From contig CM036199.1 in assembly GCA_020631735.1 (NCBI GenBank), positions 14,166,834-14,230,833 on the forward strand: a stretch of DNA of 64,000 nucleotides, written 5' to 3'. The first letter of the stretch is position 1; every line of letters starts with the position of its first letter. This DNA is from Saccharum officinarum (lineage: Eukaryota; Streptophyta; Magnoliopsida; Poales; Poaceae). The notes under the pieces are model-generated. The model saw only the letters and a list, made by a program, of their open reading frames with translations. It had not been told where the DNA came from and made no database searches. Below are positions 49,085 to 60,087 of the stretch, piece by piece. Made by a program: the position numbers and the translations under genes.

Positions 49085-49404
49085 ATGGACGAGTTGGGGA
49101 GTCGTGGAATGGAGTGGGTTGCGCCTAGGGTCCCCATGACGGGAGTGTTCAGCGTGTGGGGGAAGGGATTCTCTGGCGTGTGGGAAGGATCGCGCGCGCA
49201 GGGGCAACCACCGTGGCGAGCGATTTCGATGGATAGCGAGCGACGTCGTCGGCTTGCTTTCCATGGCTAGAGATATTTTCGGGATAGCCCACTTGCTATT
49301 TTAGAAAACCAGATAGCACACCTGTTGGAGCTCAGTTTTTGCTATAATAAAAAATCCAAATATAGCCTAGACAACAAGGATAGCACATATGTTGGAGTTG
49401 CTAG
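49085..49404. mobile_element. Right half of the split transposon
   Basis: GC-rich 49085-49270, then an AT-rich tail ending TGTTGGAGTTGCT, inverse of the end at 33691. Continuous with 33691-34234 once the LTR nest is removed. Confidence 0.58.
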
Positions 49405-49590
49405 ATAGATTTGGGTCGGCATGCATGCGGCAAGCCCCATGTTCCGGTGTCGTCGAGCCGAAGGTCAGGCACTTGTGTTCGCGAAACAACCGGTGAAACA
49501 AGTATGACAATGAACACGGAAATTTCTGTGGAAAGCCTTAAGCATTAAAAAAACAACAGCCACGCGAAGGTGGTCGTCACTGGTATTTCA

Positions 49591-49839
49591 GGCTCTATTT
49601 GGACCACCATAGATTACTCCGACAAAAATAAACTCTAGGTGATCTGTAAACACCCTAAATCATAAAATAGATTATAATAACCCAACAAATGGATTATAAG
49701 AATTATATAATTCATCTTCGACCTACTAGGAAATTCAGGGTTCTAAACAAGCCAGATTATTATGACCATTGATCTAGATTACTATAATCCTAATCATAAT
49801 CTAGATTTTATATTAAGCTAAAGTGAACCAAATTGGGCC
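49591..49839. mobile_element. MITE, 249 bp, TSD TCA
   Basis: Inverted ends GGCTCTATTTGGACCAC and GTGAACCAAATTGGGCC (imperfect) with TCA on each side (49588-49590, 49840-49842). AT-rich body with TAGATTATAATAA-type inverted motifs. Three-base duplication suggests PIF/Harbinger. Confidence 0.6.
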
Positions 49840-49899
49840 TCAGTTTATTTGCAAAAAATAAGGATTTACCCTGAGTTGTCGACTCATCATAAACACATT

Positions 49900-50134
49900 A
49901 CTAGAGGAATATTTATGGTGACACAAAAAAAGAGTTATGCAGAAACTATTCTGCTAAACATATTGCTCAGTCACAAAAACAATTGGCGGTGGCTCTATCA
50001 AGCTATGAGGTGGATTGCATCGCTGCTTCCTTGGCAGCATGTTAGGGCATCTGACTCGAATGTCTTGCTCGGGACTCTCTATGGGCGGGTGGACAACATT
50101 GCCAAGATGAAGGCCGATAACCAGTCGATTGTAT
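49900..50134 (+). pseudogene. Copia RNase H fragment
   Basis: The plus strand encodes SQKQLAVALSSYE followed by IAASLAAC and, one frame over, VDNIAKMKADNQS: the RNase H segment at the end of a copia polyprotein, unrelated to the Sirevirus copies. It has stops TAG and TGA and a frameshift. It ends where the LINE poly-A tail begins, so the LINE apparently landed in this fragment. Confidence 0.7.
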
Positions 50135-50236
50135 TTTTTTAGAGAATGGAACTACACAGCTGAGAGTCAAACACAATCCAAAGCCATATGGCTGAAACTC
50201 TTACGTCCAAGAATCCGGAAATAAAAGCAACAAGGT

Positions 50237-50812
50237 TCAGCCCAACCAGGACGAATGGTTACTAAATTGGAGAAGTAGGACTAAGCTTCCATTCGATTCC
50301 AAAAACTCCACCCAAACTTTTTGAAGACCGCCATAATCATTGTCTCCAAGTTCTGCATCCGTGTTTGAATGCCGGCCTCTCCTCATTATGCAGCTGGACC
50401 ACTTTTGGATCCAATATGTCGCCCTGAAAATTACCCGTAAATATGTAGGAGACTTAGCCTTGTTAAAAACCATGTCATTTCTATTTAACCATAAAGACCA
50501 ACAAAGCGCAGCCGCGCCTAATAAAATTTGTTTTCTATGGTGAAGACACAAGCCATTTAGCCAAGAGCCAAACATATTAGAGAAACCAGTCGGTGGTTGA
50601 ATTCCAAAAGTGAAACGTAAAGTATTCCAGACAAATCTCGCAAATTGGCAATCAAAAAACAAATGTTGAATAGTCTCTAAGGAACTACAAAAACAACACC
50701 TGACACTTCCTTGCCAATTTCTTTTAGCCAAGTTGTCTTTAGTGAGGGTGACTCCCTTTTGTAAATACCACAGAAAAACCTTAATTTTCAGCGGTATTTT
50801 CAATTTGATCAT
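50237..50812 (-). pseudogene. LINE zinc-binding C-terminal domain (zf-RVT)
   Basis: 191-codon open frame with KIKVFLWYLQKGVTLTKDNLAKRNW and CCFCSSLETIQHLFFDC, the conserved plant L1 zf-RVT pattern, followed by WLNRNDMVFNK. Part of the LINE polyprotein, separated from RT by stops. Confidence 0.88.
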
Positions 50813-51547
50813 GGTTCTCTACATGGATCGGACAATGAAAAGGCCTTTCTTGTTGTGGTTCCAAATAAACACATCCCTCCCATTTGTGAGGTGACCGCGA
50901 CCACTTTAGATACAAGATCGTACCAAGAAGTCAAATGTTCGTTACCAAACCTCTCCTAAGTGACACATTAAGTGGTACAGTCCGTAGGAGATTTGCCACC
51001 GTATCATCTTCCCTCCTTACTATTCTATAAAGGTTGGGATATACCTCCCTGAAGGACTTGTCCCCTATTTAAGTATCCTCCCAAAATCTAATTTGTCCTC
51101 CATTTTACACTTTGAATCTTCCACCGGCCAAAAAATCATCCTTAGACCTTCAAAAGGACACTCCAAAAATGAGAATCTCCTGGCTTGTATTGAACTTGAG
51201 TCAGGGGTTTATTAGACAAGTATTTCTTTCTTAGAAGATTTTGCCACACCCCATCCTCGTTAATAAGCTTAAACAACCATTTGCTCAATATACATTTATT
51301 TTGAATTTCTAGATTTTGAATGCCAAGTCCTCCTAAGTCTTTAGGTGTACATAATACACTCCACTTAGCAAGCCTATATTTGCTTTTGTGTTCATCGCTT
51401 TGCAGAAAAAACGCAAGCGAATAGTAATCTAATTTTTGAAGAACTCCTTGAGGGACTTAAAAAAGATAACATAAACATTGCTAAATAGTTAGCACCGAGT
51501 TTATAAAGACTAGTATCCCTCCAACCGAAAGTAATTTTCCTTTCCAA

Positions 51548-52320
51548 CTAGTTTTTTTTTTTGAACTTCTCTTCAATGCTAGCCCAATCCTTATTCGATA
51601 ATTTTTTATGATTCATGGGTATACCTAGATACCTAAAAGGCAGATCCCCCAACTTGCACCCAAAAAGTTTTGCATAATGTTGTTCACAATCCTTAGTTGT
51701 GCCATTAAAAAGCTCACTTTTATGAAAATTAATCTTCAGCCCCGATAATTGCTCAAATGTACTAAGTACTAGCTTTAGATCTTTGGTTTGGAGTGTGTCA
51801 TGATCCATAAATATAATAGTGTCATCTGCATATTGGAGGATAGATAGACGCTCCTCCACCAGATGAGGGACAACTCCCCTGAACTTTCTGTTAGACCTAG
51901 CCCAAAAAATCAAGGTTGATAACATATCAGCTACTAAATTGAACAAGATGGGGGATAGGGGGTCACCTTGCCTTAGCCCTTTTTTAGTTTGAAAGAAGTG
52001 TCCAATCTCATCATTAACTTTAATTCCAACACTAACTCCTCATATGATTTGATCAATCCATTTACAGCACTTAGGTGGAAAAACCTTTCATTCTCAATGC
52101 TTGTTGCAAGAAGGACCATTCTCACTGTGCTTTGGTATTCTGTGAGTTAATAAAAGAGGATCACAAGTTAAGGCTGAAGAATGGAAGATTACCCTTGTGA
52201 AAATCAGAGAACAGAGGCATGAGATCCTCTTTTATTAACTCACAGAATACTTGGAAAAACACAGTTGGGAACCCATCGGGCCGAGGACTTTATTATGTTC
52301 CATTTGAAAAATGGCTTCTC
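51548..52320 (-). pseudogene. LINE reverse transcriptase, internally deleted
   Basis: The N-terminal part has GPDGFP, then FFQVFCELIKEDL and DFHKGNLPFFSLN. It jumps to WSFLQQALRMKGF, then GLRQGDPLSP, LQYADDTIIF and GLKINFHKSEL. The segment that normally lies between the LNF and KVKW motifs (roughly 80 residues in the family) is absent and replaced by a short inverted copy of upstream sequence (see findings). Confidence 0.85.
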
Positions 52321-52866
52321 TCACTTCCTTCTGAGAAACTTGTGTAATGTCATTCGTGAAGGACTCTATCATCGAAAAATTATTACTAACAGGGTCTCCA
52401 AATAGACCTTTATAGTAATTAGTAATGATTTTTTTAAGATTTATGTCTCCCTTGATTATTCCTTCCTCTTGCTCAAGTTAGAAAATTCTAGCTTTCCTAT
52501 GTTTTCCATTGGCCACTAGGTGAAAATACTAAGTATTACAATCGCCAGATAACAACCTAGTTGTTTTGGCTCTTTGATACCATTTAATTTCTTCTTCCCA
52601 CAAAAGGAAAGCAAGTCTTTCCTTGCAAAAGTTTTTAAGATCGACTTCTCTACTACTGAGAGGTTGTGACTCCGCCTTTTTATCTAAATTGTCACTAATC
52701 AACTTTGCTTTTTCTTTCTTATATTGGCCACTAACATTCTTGGCGCAACCCCTTAAGAATTGCTAAACCTTTGAATTTTACTTTGCCAATGTTGCAATGG
52801 CGTTTTGCCTCTCATTTCCTTTTTCCAAACATCCACTACCAACTCATAAAAATTGTCCCTTAGCAA

Positions 52867-53445
52867 TCAACCGAGTTCAAATTTAAACCCAGATTGCTTA
52901 TTGCCGATGGTACCATTACCGATATCTAAAACTAGTGGAGTATGATCTGATATTTCCCTTGTCAACGCTTGAACCATTGCAAGTGGAAATTTTGACTCCC
53001 ATTCTGTACTCACTAAAATCTGGTCTAGCCTTTCATAAGTTGGTATTTCTCTTGAATTGGCCCAAGTAAACTTCCTATTTGAAAGCTCGAGTTCCCTCAA
53101 ATCCAAACTATCGATGATAGCATTGAATAAGAAGGGCCATCGATCCTCATATATACTGTTGTTCTTATCGAACGGGTCCCTAATGATATTAAAATCACCA
53201 CCCACAAGGATAGGATCAACCTCTTTTGCACAAGTTTGGACTAATTCAGTGCGATAAGCTTCTTTGTGTTCGGCTTGTGCAGCCCCATAAGTTGCAACAA
53301 GAACCCAAAGAAACCCATCTGATTTATTCATAAGTCGAAACTTCACATAGAAGTCACCCTCATCAATAGTTCCAATATCAAACACCTCCAAATTAATCGC
53401 AAGGAGGAAGCCCCTTACCGACCATGAGGTTCTATCCAGTGCCAA
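52867..53445 (-). pseudogene. LINE AP endonuclease
   Basis: 192-codon frame with VGGDFNIIRDP (catalytic GDFN), FTWAN, LDQILVS and the ISDHTPL histidine motif of exonuclease/endonuclease/phosphatase domains. It nicks target DNA for target-primed reverse transcription. The N-terminal beginning is degraded. Confidence 0.9.
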
Positions 53446-54238
53446 GTATATTCTTGTCCTCCATTATTATTAAGGATGGTCTTCGAAAAATTTCTCTTTC
53501 CAGTTTTAAGAAGAGCGATAAAGTCTAGCTTTTGCTCTTTTGACAAATCGGACAGGAACCTATATTTAGCCAAGTCATAAGACCTCTGCTATTCTAGAAG
53601 ATTCCTCTCATTGCGAAACTTGTTTATGTTTTTTTATCACTCACACTTTCGGCTTCCTCTTTGCTCTAGTCAAAGAAAGGGATTTATTTTTCCTAGAAAC
53701 AGTTCTAAAATCACAGCTCAGTTGTACTAGATGGCTCAGTTGTAATTCTAGCCATTTCCTCCATCAGATCACCATATAAGTGACCAAAAGTAACATTTTC
53801 TACCTCCTCATCATGTTCATCATTTAAAAGCACAGACTTAGAAAAGTCCTCCGCCGTACTAGACAGCTCAGTTGCAATTCTAGCCATTTCAACCTCTTTT
53901 AAAAGATTAATAGAACTTGAAACCAAACTAGGGTTACTACCCAAACTAACACCTAGGTGAGAAATACTCGAGGAAATGACAACATCAGAGTATGGAATAA
54001 AAGAGAAGCCAATGAAGTTACCTCCACTGAAGTCCAAATTCTTCCACGCCATCCTCTTCTTCACTTTCTGCATGGAGTAGATGTTGCTGTGTTTCACCAG
54101 CCGAGGGAACGCTTCGGTGTATTCCGCACTTCCTCGATCGCTGCAACAGCCAGAACAGTCGCCAAGGCTGGTGGCACCTCCCCAGCTGCACTGGTCACTA
54201 TGCTATCTGCCACATTCGCAGATTGAACTGTGCCAATA

Positions 54239-54787
54239 TGTCACACCCGATTTCGTAGAGCCAAAAGCAGGTGCACATCACATGTGTGCCATGATCAATT
54301 TCCACACATATGACTTGACTTCATCAGTAATAATAAAAAACAGTATACAAAAAAGAGTATATTATTATTATTACAAAATAATCAGAGTTTGAATTACAAG
54401 CGTAGCGTCTTATTAAAATAAATGGTGGAGCATCAACGCCCTCCACAGGAAGGTCGACGATAGAACACGCTCCTAACATCCGGGTATGTCCTCCGGATGC
54501 CCATCCCAAGCTTCATCTTCTGAGCAGCCTTTAATTTTATTTGAGGAATAGCAAGGGTGAGTACTTGTCATACTCAGCAAGTACATGCAGGAAAATATGA
54601 CATGCAGGGCTTAAAAGAAGGATAAAGCTGACTCGGGTTTACTGCAGGTTAGCATTTTTAGTTGGCAAAGTTTTATTAAAACAACCTATATTCACTAAGT
54701 GAGTAAAGAGATATCCTCAACCCTTAGTTAAATGAGAGTACCATCATTAATTTTTGACTGAAGTAGAAACCCCAACCTAATTTTTTA
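54239..54787. mobile_element. Gypsy LTR fragment
   Basis: Opens TGTCACACCCGATTTC and contains GGGTGAGTACTTGTCATACTCAGCAAGTACATGCAGG-type sequence (shortened here), a landmark of long grass gypsy LTRs. It is cut by the SINE to its right; the distal end is not identified. Confidence 0.55.
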
Positions 54788-54892
54788 TATTTTTATTCCA
54801 TACCTGTATAATTCGCTTCCATGGGGAGTCGAACCCAGGCCTACTAGATGCTACTGAGGTGCTCTAACCATTAGGCTAGAGGCCCTTTTGCA
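54788..54892 (-). mobile_element. tRNA-derived SINE (Au-like)
   Basis: The minus strand carries a pol III box A (TAGCCTAATGGTTAGAGC, 54878-54861) and box B (GGTTCGACTCC, 54835-54825), followed by CCATGGAAGCGAATT. This arrangement matches grass Au SINEs. The 3' end passes into an A/T-rich stretch and the exact limits are uncertain. It is not a functional tRNA gene, since the acceptor stem does not close. Confidence 0.75.
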
Positions 54893-55079
54893 GTATCATC
54901 ATACGACATAGCCATGCCTGAAAACAAAATCAAGGTAGCCACCTCATCATCATAGGACATAGCCATGCCCTCCAAGTTTCTAGAATTTCCATTTCTAAAC
55001 ATGTGAGATCCATTCTAATCATGTGAGGGTCCTGGCCGCTCGTATTCGTGAGCACGACTAATATATTAGTTTTACACTC
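54893..55079. other. AT-rich spacer
   Basis: Contains two copies of CATCATCATA(C/G)GACATAGCCATGCC about 50 bp apart (near 54896 and 54946), a local duplication. No gene. Confidence 0.45.
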
Positions 55080-55895
55080 TGCACAGGTTGTACACTTTCA
55101 CCCTAGGTGATGCTACTAGCATAGTATTTTTCATGGGGCGGGTGATGAGACTATGCTTGGCTACAAAACGGGTGCTAATGAAGGAATGTGATGCACCCAT
55201 ATCAACAAAACTGTAGCTGGTTGTGAGTTGACAAGGAACATACTGAGCACCACATCCTACGCCACCTCTGCTGTCTCCACCTTTACATAGTTCACCTTCC
55301 CGGCCTGTTGCGGTGCCCTTTGCCCTTGGTTTATATTACGGCCCTGTTGTGGCTGGCCGTTCTGTACCTGATGCTGAGGGTATTCATTAGCGTAGTGCCC
55401 AACAGCACCACACTTAAAGCAAGCATAGCCTGTAAGAGGGTTGTTGGGATTGGCTCTCACTTGGGCGTTGTTAGGTGCTTGTTGGCATGGTGCTGGGTTG
55501 TTGGGGCATGGAGCCTGGGAATTATAGTGTTGTTGTTGCTGCTGCTGGGGTTGTTGTTGGTGGCTGGTTGGGTAGGCGGGGCAGGATTGAGATCCCTGCT
55601 AGTATGTGTAGCGGGGGCAATTGCTAGTAGTTTGAGGCTAGGAGGGGTTGAACTTCCTCTTTTTCTCCTCTATTTTGCGGCGTTTACTCTCTGCCACAAT
55701 AGCTTTATCTACCATCTTCTAGAAATTCTTAAAAGTGTGGGCATACAACATATATTGGATGCCATCGTTCAAGCCTTCCAGGAAATGTTCCTATTTCTGC
55801 TCATCATCCTCCACTTCATTTGGAGCATACCACGATAGTTGTGTGAACTTGTCACGATACTCAAATAGATATTGACCCTTGACCTGTCCAGCATG
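55080..55895 (-). pseudogene. Ty3/gypsy gag C-terminus and protease remnant
   Basis: The minus strand encodes the end of a gag retrotransposon domain (YDKFTQLSWYAP, EHFLEGLNDGIQYML), a Gln/Pro-rich linker, and a knuckle CFKCGAVGHYANEYP in which the last Cys is Tyr. A protease start (FLVNSQPATVL) then loses frame before its active site. Layout fits chromovirus-type gypsy elements. Stops are present; RT is absent. Confidence 0.8.
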
Positions 55896-57115
55896 TGGTT
55901 GGGGATGATGCCACCACAACTGGGAAGGCTGACGATCAGCAGAGGGCGACCGTCCAGTTCACGCGCTGGCACCATGACGATCCCTCTGGGATAGAAGGCG
56001 CAAGGACGAAGGCCACGATGTGCACTATGCACCCACGTTTTACAAGGCAACGACTGGACGACCATGACCCGCACTGTGCCACTATGACACACCATTCCTT
56101 GACATGGGGAACAAGAACCTAGGATGATACTTGGACGTGCAACAGATGGAGGGACAAGACACAGAGGGCCCACCGACCGAGCTCACCAAACCGCTACCCT
56201 CCCCTCAGGCTCTCGGCCACTTGGGTTAGGGGATCTTTTCCCTCTCTATTGTCACCTGGCCCCCAAGAGTATATAAGGGGAGCTGGGCCTTCATTCTATT
56301 AGGGGATTGTTCTACCTTGAACCCTCTCACTTTCGAACCCACGCTTATGAGCGCCCCATTGTAAACCTACTGAGCACTTGAACTGAGGAACACGAACTCA
56401 AACCCCTCCAAGACTAGACATAGGGCTCTGTCCTGAACCAGTATAATTTCCCAGTGTCTTGAGTGCTTCCCATCGATTCCAAGAGCAGTGCGACACTAAA
56501 TTTACCAATCGGTTCTCAAAACACCGACACATGGTATGCGTGTGGGGTCCTGGTGTGCAAAGCAAGGCAAGAGAACACGAACTCAAAGACGACACAACAG
56601 TAGCAGACAACACTTGACGGTTAGCTCTAGGCAGCGACGGAAGACATTAGGGGGTAGTTGAGATGTTGTTAGACTCCTGCTACAAGACAAAGGATGGTGC
56701 TACGAGGAGGGAAGCTTAGGAAAATCCTCGTCGACCAAAGAACTTGTACTCCCATTCTCCTCCCATATATAAGAGAGGACATGGGCTCCTATAGAAGGGA
56801 GAGGCATTGAAACATCCCAAGATAGATCAGACCATAGGCTAGCGAATCAAGACGTGAAGCCTCCAGTAGGTTCCTCGCTCGAGCAACTGAAAACCATAGA
56901 ACAGTAGCACAACGCCCCCTACGTCTCTCACTCTCTCTCCATTGTAAGAACTCGATTGAGCATTCCTAACACAAAGAACATCACTGCTAGACGTAGGGCT
57001 TAGATGTCTAAACCAAGATAAATCCCTTGAGTTTTGAGTGCTTAAGTCACCGGAGGCATGCACATTGACCCACGTCAAACAACCCGATTACTATCACAAA
57101 ATCAAACCCACAACA
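55896..57115 (+). repeat. Two decayed Tat-type LTR ends
   Basis: Two successive stretches end with the same kind of R/U5 text: AGACATAGGGCTCTGTCCTG (about 56413-56432) and AGACGTAGGGCTTAGATG (about 56989-57006). Each is preceded by a TATA-like ATATAAGGGGAG or ATATATAAGAGAGG about 150-250 bp upstream. This is the pattern of Tat-lineage (cinful-zeon/RIRE2-like) LTRs. No intact borders. Confidence 0.5.
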
Positions 57116-57141
57116 AGTATGGTTACATATTTTTCTTTATA

Positions 57142-57247
57142 TAGTAATGCCCTTTACCTACTACAAAATACTTGAGGATATTCCCACATCCTCCTAGTAA
57201 TGCCCTTTACCTACTACAAAATACTTGAGGATATTCCCACATCCTCC
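57142..57247. repeat. Perfect 53-bp tandem duplication
   Basis: TAGTAATGCCCTTTACC...ACATCCTCC occurs twice head to tail (57142-57194, 57195-57247) without a visible difference, which implies a recent event, or possibly an assembly artefact. Confidence 0.85.
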
Positions 57248-57299
57248 TACCATTAAGTCACAAGGGTAGTGACGAGATCCTAACATACAGGTATATTAA

Positions 57300-58445
57300 G
57301 CCTCAGGTCTAACGGTTTCCGAACGAAGAAAACCCCCTGACCGACCCCTTTAGGATTGCTCGAGGGGCTCGGGGGCTATGCCATCGGGCATGCTCACGTG
57401 CACCCTCTGGAAAAGAGATCTGACCGAGCCTGACTCAACCACAGCTTCCGCCTAGGGCTCGGGGGCTTCCCCTAGCCTTGGGCTCTTGATCTACAGCACC
57501 TTCAGGCCTAGCCCTTGGCTCCTGCCCAGCTAATGATGCCAGCCAAGGCCCAGGCACAAGAAGATAAAGACCCGGGCTACCGATGCCTGGGGGCTCCCTG
57601 GCGCCGCTCTCTAGGCGTGCCCTACCAACTGCTCCTCTGACAGGGTCATGTCCAGGGCGTAACACAAGAAGACAAAAGCTTCCCACGGCCTCCGGGGGCT
57701 CGGGTGCTTCCAGGCCCACGCATCAGCCCCTAGAGCCGACCTCCTTCGCCACCAAGAATACTCCAGAAGGTCTCACCTAGGGGATGCCGGTCCAAGCCAA
57801 CACTGTCTGACACGCAGAGTGTCAGAATAGAGCAGTCGGATGACGTCCAGGCTTCTTCAGCTCCAAGACACCTCGACGGTCCACGGGGCACCACTGCAAG
57901 ACCCTCCTAGACTCCGGTGCACGTATACCATAGACTAGAACCCCCCAAACTGCCATGTACCTAACCTATCTCGTTATATGAGGGATAAGGTCGGACCTAT
58001 GAGGGGAGAGCATCCCGATTCGATCACTAGACACTCCATCTGCCTCTACTCTACACTGAGAGCAAGGCAACCCGGAGAGGGGCACCGAGAGCTCCTCCTC
58101 TACCGCATCCCATCGTCTCCTTCCTCTCCAATGAGGGGGAACTCCACTGGCGGTGAGACAACCTTAGGATTAGCACTGAACTAACCCCCTACCAAATCTT
58201 CTTCCTTTACACTCTGTTGTAACCCCCCAGATTTTGGGTGCTCTTGAGTATAAGGATCATCAACTGCTGGATGTAGGGACCGAATTGGCCCAAACCAGGA
58301 TAAACCATTGCGTCTTCTCTGTGTGATTCTTGTGTTCTTGAGTCCACCTGAGCCACCAGAGACCCCATACTCTGACACTGACTCGAACAACATGCTTGCC
58401 GCGGTTTTGACCCCACGGCAGGTAGGGAGGGACATTCCCCCTCCA
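57300..58445 (+). repeat. Third Tat-type LTR remnant
   Basis: U3 landmarks GGGGCTCGGGGGCTA and repeated GGGGGCT motifs (57360-57720), then a U5-like end with GATGTAGGGACCGAATTGG and CAAACCAGGATAAACC (58275-58310). Same family type as 55896-57115. Open frames here are not supported as genes. Confidence 0.5.
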
Positions 58446-58984
58446 AACCGCCTCTCTAAGTGTGCCATTTAGGGCCGAGCCTTAACCAAAAGCCACGACT
58501 GGGGCCTAATCTTCTAGGAGGTGCTCGAAGGCTCCCTTTAGTTGTTGATCCATTGAAGCCTTTGCTCATCCAGCGAAGGCTCCCAAAGTCCCTTGCTTCG
58601 CACCCTCTGATGGGACCTTCATGGAGTCGCCTAAAGGCTACTTGAGGTTGTTGTCCTTCGCCCCCAACCTCTTGTGCTTCCAAAAATCATGAGACACTCT
58701 AAGGAAATGGAAAAAGAAGGCATCAGACATGAGTGAACCCTCAGGGGTAGGGCTCCACCCCAACAAGGAGTAGGACAAATATTTGCATCAGCAGCCAACT
58801 TCCTACAGAACATGCAACATGTGCATGGGGGAGACAAGGACACATCGGAGGGCAATGCTTAGGAGAAAAGAAGTGCAACAGAGGGTAATGTGTGGGATGG
58901 AAGGAGGGGAACATTACGGTGGCATAGCGAGCAAACGTTGCTGGCTATCTATGATGCGTGAGAATTGAGGAAAAGCTCACGATT
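58446..58984. other. Unassigned, probably retrotransposon-derived
   Basis: Follows the third LTR remnant. Repeated GCTCGAAGGCTCCC / GCGAAGGCTCCC motifs but no domain on either strand. Confidence 0.4.
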
Positions 58985-59215
58985 ATTTTTAGTGAAGGAG
59001 ATAGAAAGTCTGTTGAGGGCCCATTTTGCACCAAATTATCCAAATCAAATTATGCGGCATGAAATAGCTAGTCTCTTGGAGTTGCTCTAAGGCGCTTAGA
59101 GCAACTCCAAGAGACTTGCTATTCCTTGTCGTGTATTCTGATTTGTAGAATTTGGTACAAAATGGGTCTCCAATAGACTCTACATCTTGTTCTCTGAAAA
59201 TTGTCACAGGCCATC
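58985..59215. repeat. Imperfect inverted repeat, arms about 105-120 bp
   Basis: Two arms face each other across about 10 bp (AAGGCGCTTA, around 59087-59097). The inner 20 bp of each arm (AGAGCAACTCCAAGAGACT) is nearly identical; similarity then continues outward through ATTTGGT(A/G)CAAAATGGG and CTCTCTGAAAAT-like text. Arms start with the GAGCAACTCC end of the local MITE family. Two opposed MITE halves or a foldback element. Confidence 0.7.
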
Positions 59216-59394
59216 CCTTGTTTTTAGCTCAGCAGATAAAACGAGTGAGCCTCGCTTGCCAAGTTTGTGTGATCCCGTCTCCCACACACAGCATCAGCTT
59301 CTCCCGCATGCTTTTGCCCTTTTGTAATCTGATAATCAACTATTCTTCACTTCCTTTTTTGGCCACACTAATATAACTACTAATCGGCTTGCAC

Positions 59395-59835
59395 TGACCT
59401 GAATCTAGACTCCGTGGAGGCAAAAAGGTTTAGAGGCTCCTCCATGATGGGCCCACCACTATCAACATTCTCACAGTTCCTGATCTGCACCACAATGTCG
59501 AGGACCCCCTCAATGGCGATGCCCATCACGTCCTTGATAGTCTCCAACTTCGACCTAGGGTTGGCGTACAAAAACCCCTCGGGATGAGCATGATCACCTC
59601 CTCCTGCATCCGCTCCACCCTGGCTAGACAGATCGCCTAGAGCACGGCCTAGATGCTCATGTTGTGTTCTCGCATATCCGCGTCTAGGATGTACATCGGG
59701 TACCTGAGGTGGTCGTATTTCTTGTACCGTTGTATGCCAATCCCAGGTGGAAGAATGACGGTATGCACCCAACCACCATTGAGTGGAATGTTGATCGCCG
59801 CATGCAGGTGTCATCAGGCGGCTATAGGTAGGTAG
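59395..59835 (-). pseudogene. Unidentified protein fragment
   Basis: A coherent, low-complexity-free translation is readable on the minus strand: [21 protein letters not shown], then CLARVERMQEEVIMLIPRG. After a frame change at the G/T run (about 59570) it continues YANPRSKLETIKDVMGIAIEGVLDIVVQIRNCEN. Two TAG codons interrupt the first part. I do not recognise the family. It looks like an exon-derived fragment of a conserved protein rather than a transposon domain, and may be part of a captured or decayed gene. Confidence 0.4.
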
Positions 59836-60087
59836 AGTTGATTAGATTTGAGCCCTAAAGCTAGGTGATTTCACAAGAATTGTCATTTTAAGTGGAATTG
59901 GCGATCAGATTATTCAATTTAAGGACCACAAATATACCCATGCCCACAAACTACCCATCCCCAATTATCCAGCCCAAATGAAGAGGATAATGCCCAATTG
60001 GTATGGATAAGCCAATGGGCAAGATTGTAATAGAGTAACCTCAATCACCACAGGGAAGTAGTAGCCACCGGGCCATCTTGGTCGACC

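Larger units (their letters stand above)
50135..54235 (-). mobile_element. L1-type LINE, decayed
   Basis: Minus-strand non-LTR retrotransposon. In order: an ORF1-like region (about 54235-53711, with an internal duplicated MARIATELSST unit), AP endonuclease (53445-52867), RT (about 52320-51548, YADD at 51832-51821), and RT zinc-binding domain (50812-50237). A short A-tail (plus-strand T run at 50136-50142) marks the 3' end. Frames are broken by many stops, and part of RT is missing around 52160. Target duplication not found. Confidence 0.88.

Noticed and set aside
54788..54892. Possible tRNA gene
   Set aside because: Box A and box B are present, but there is no closing acceptor stem and the 3' extension is SINE-like.
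55308..55838. 176-codon plus-strand frame with membrane-like hydrophobic stretches
   Set aside because: It is the antisense of the Gln-rich gypsy gag linker, where CAA/CAG codons read as Leu/Val on the other strand.
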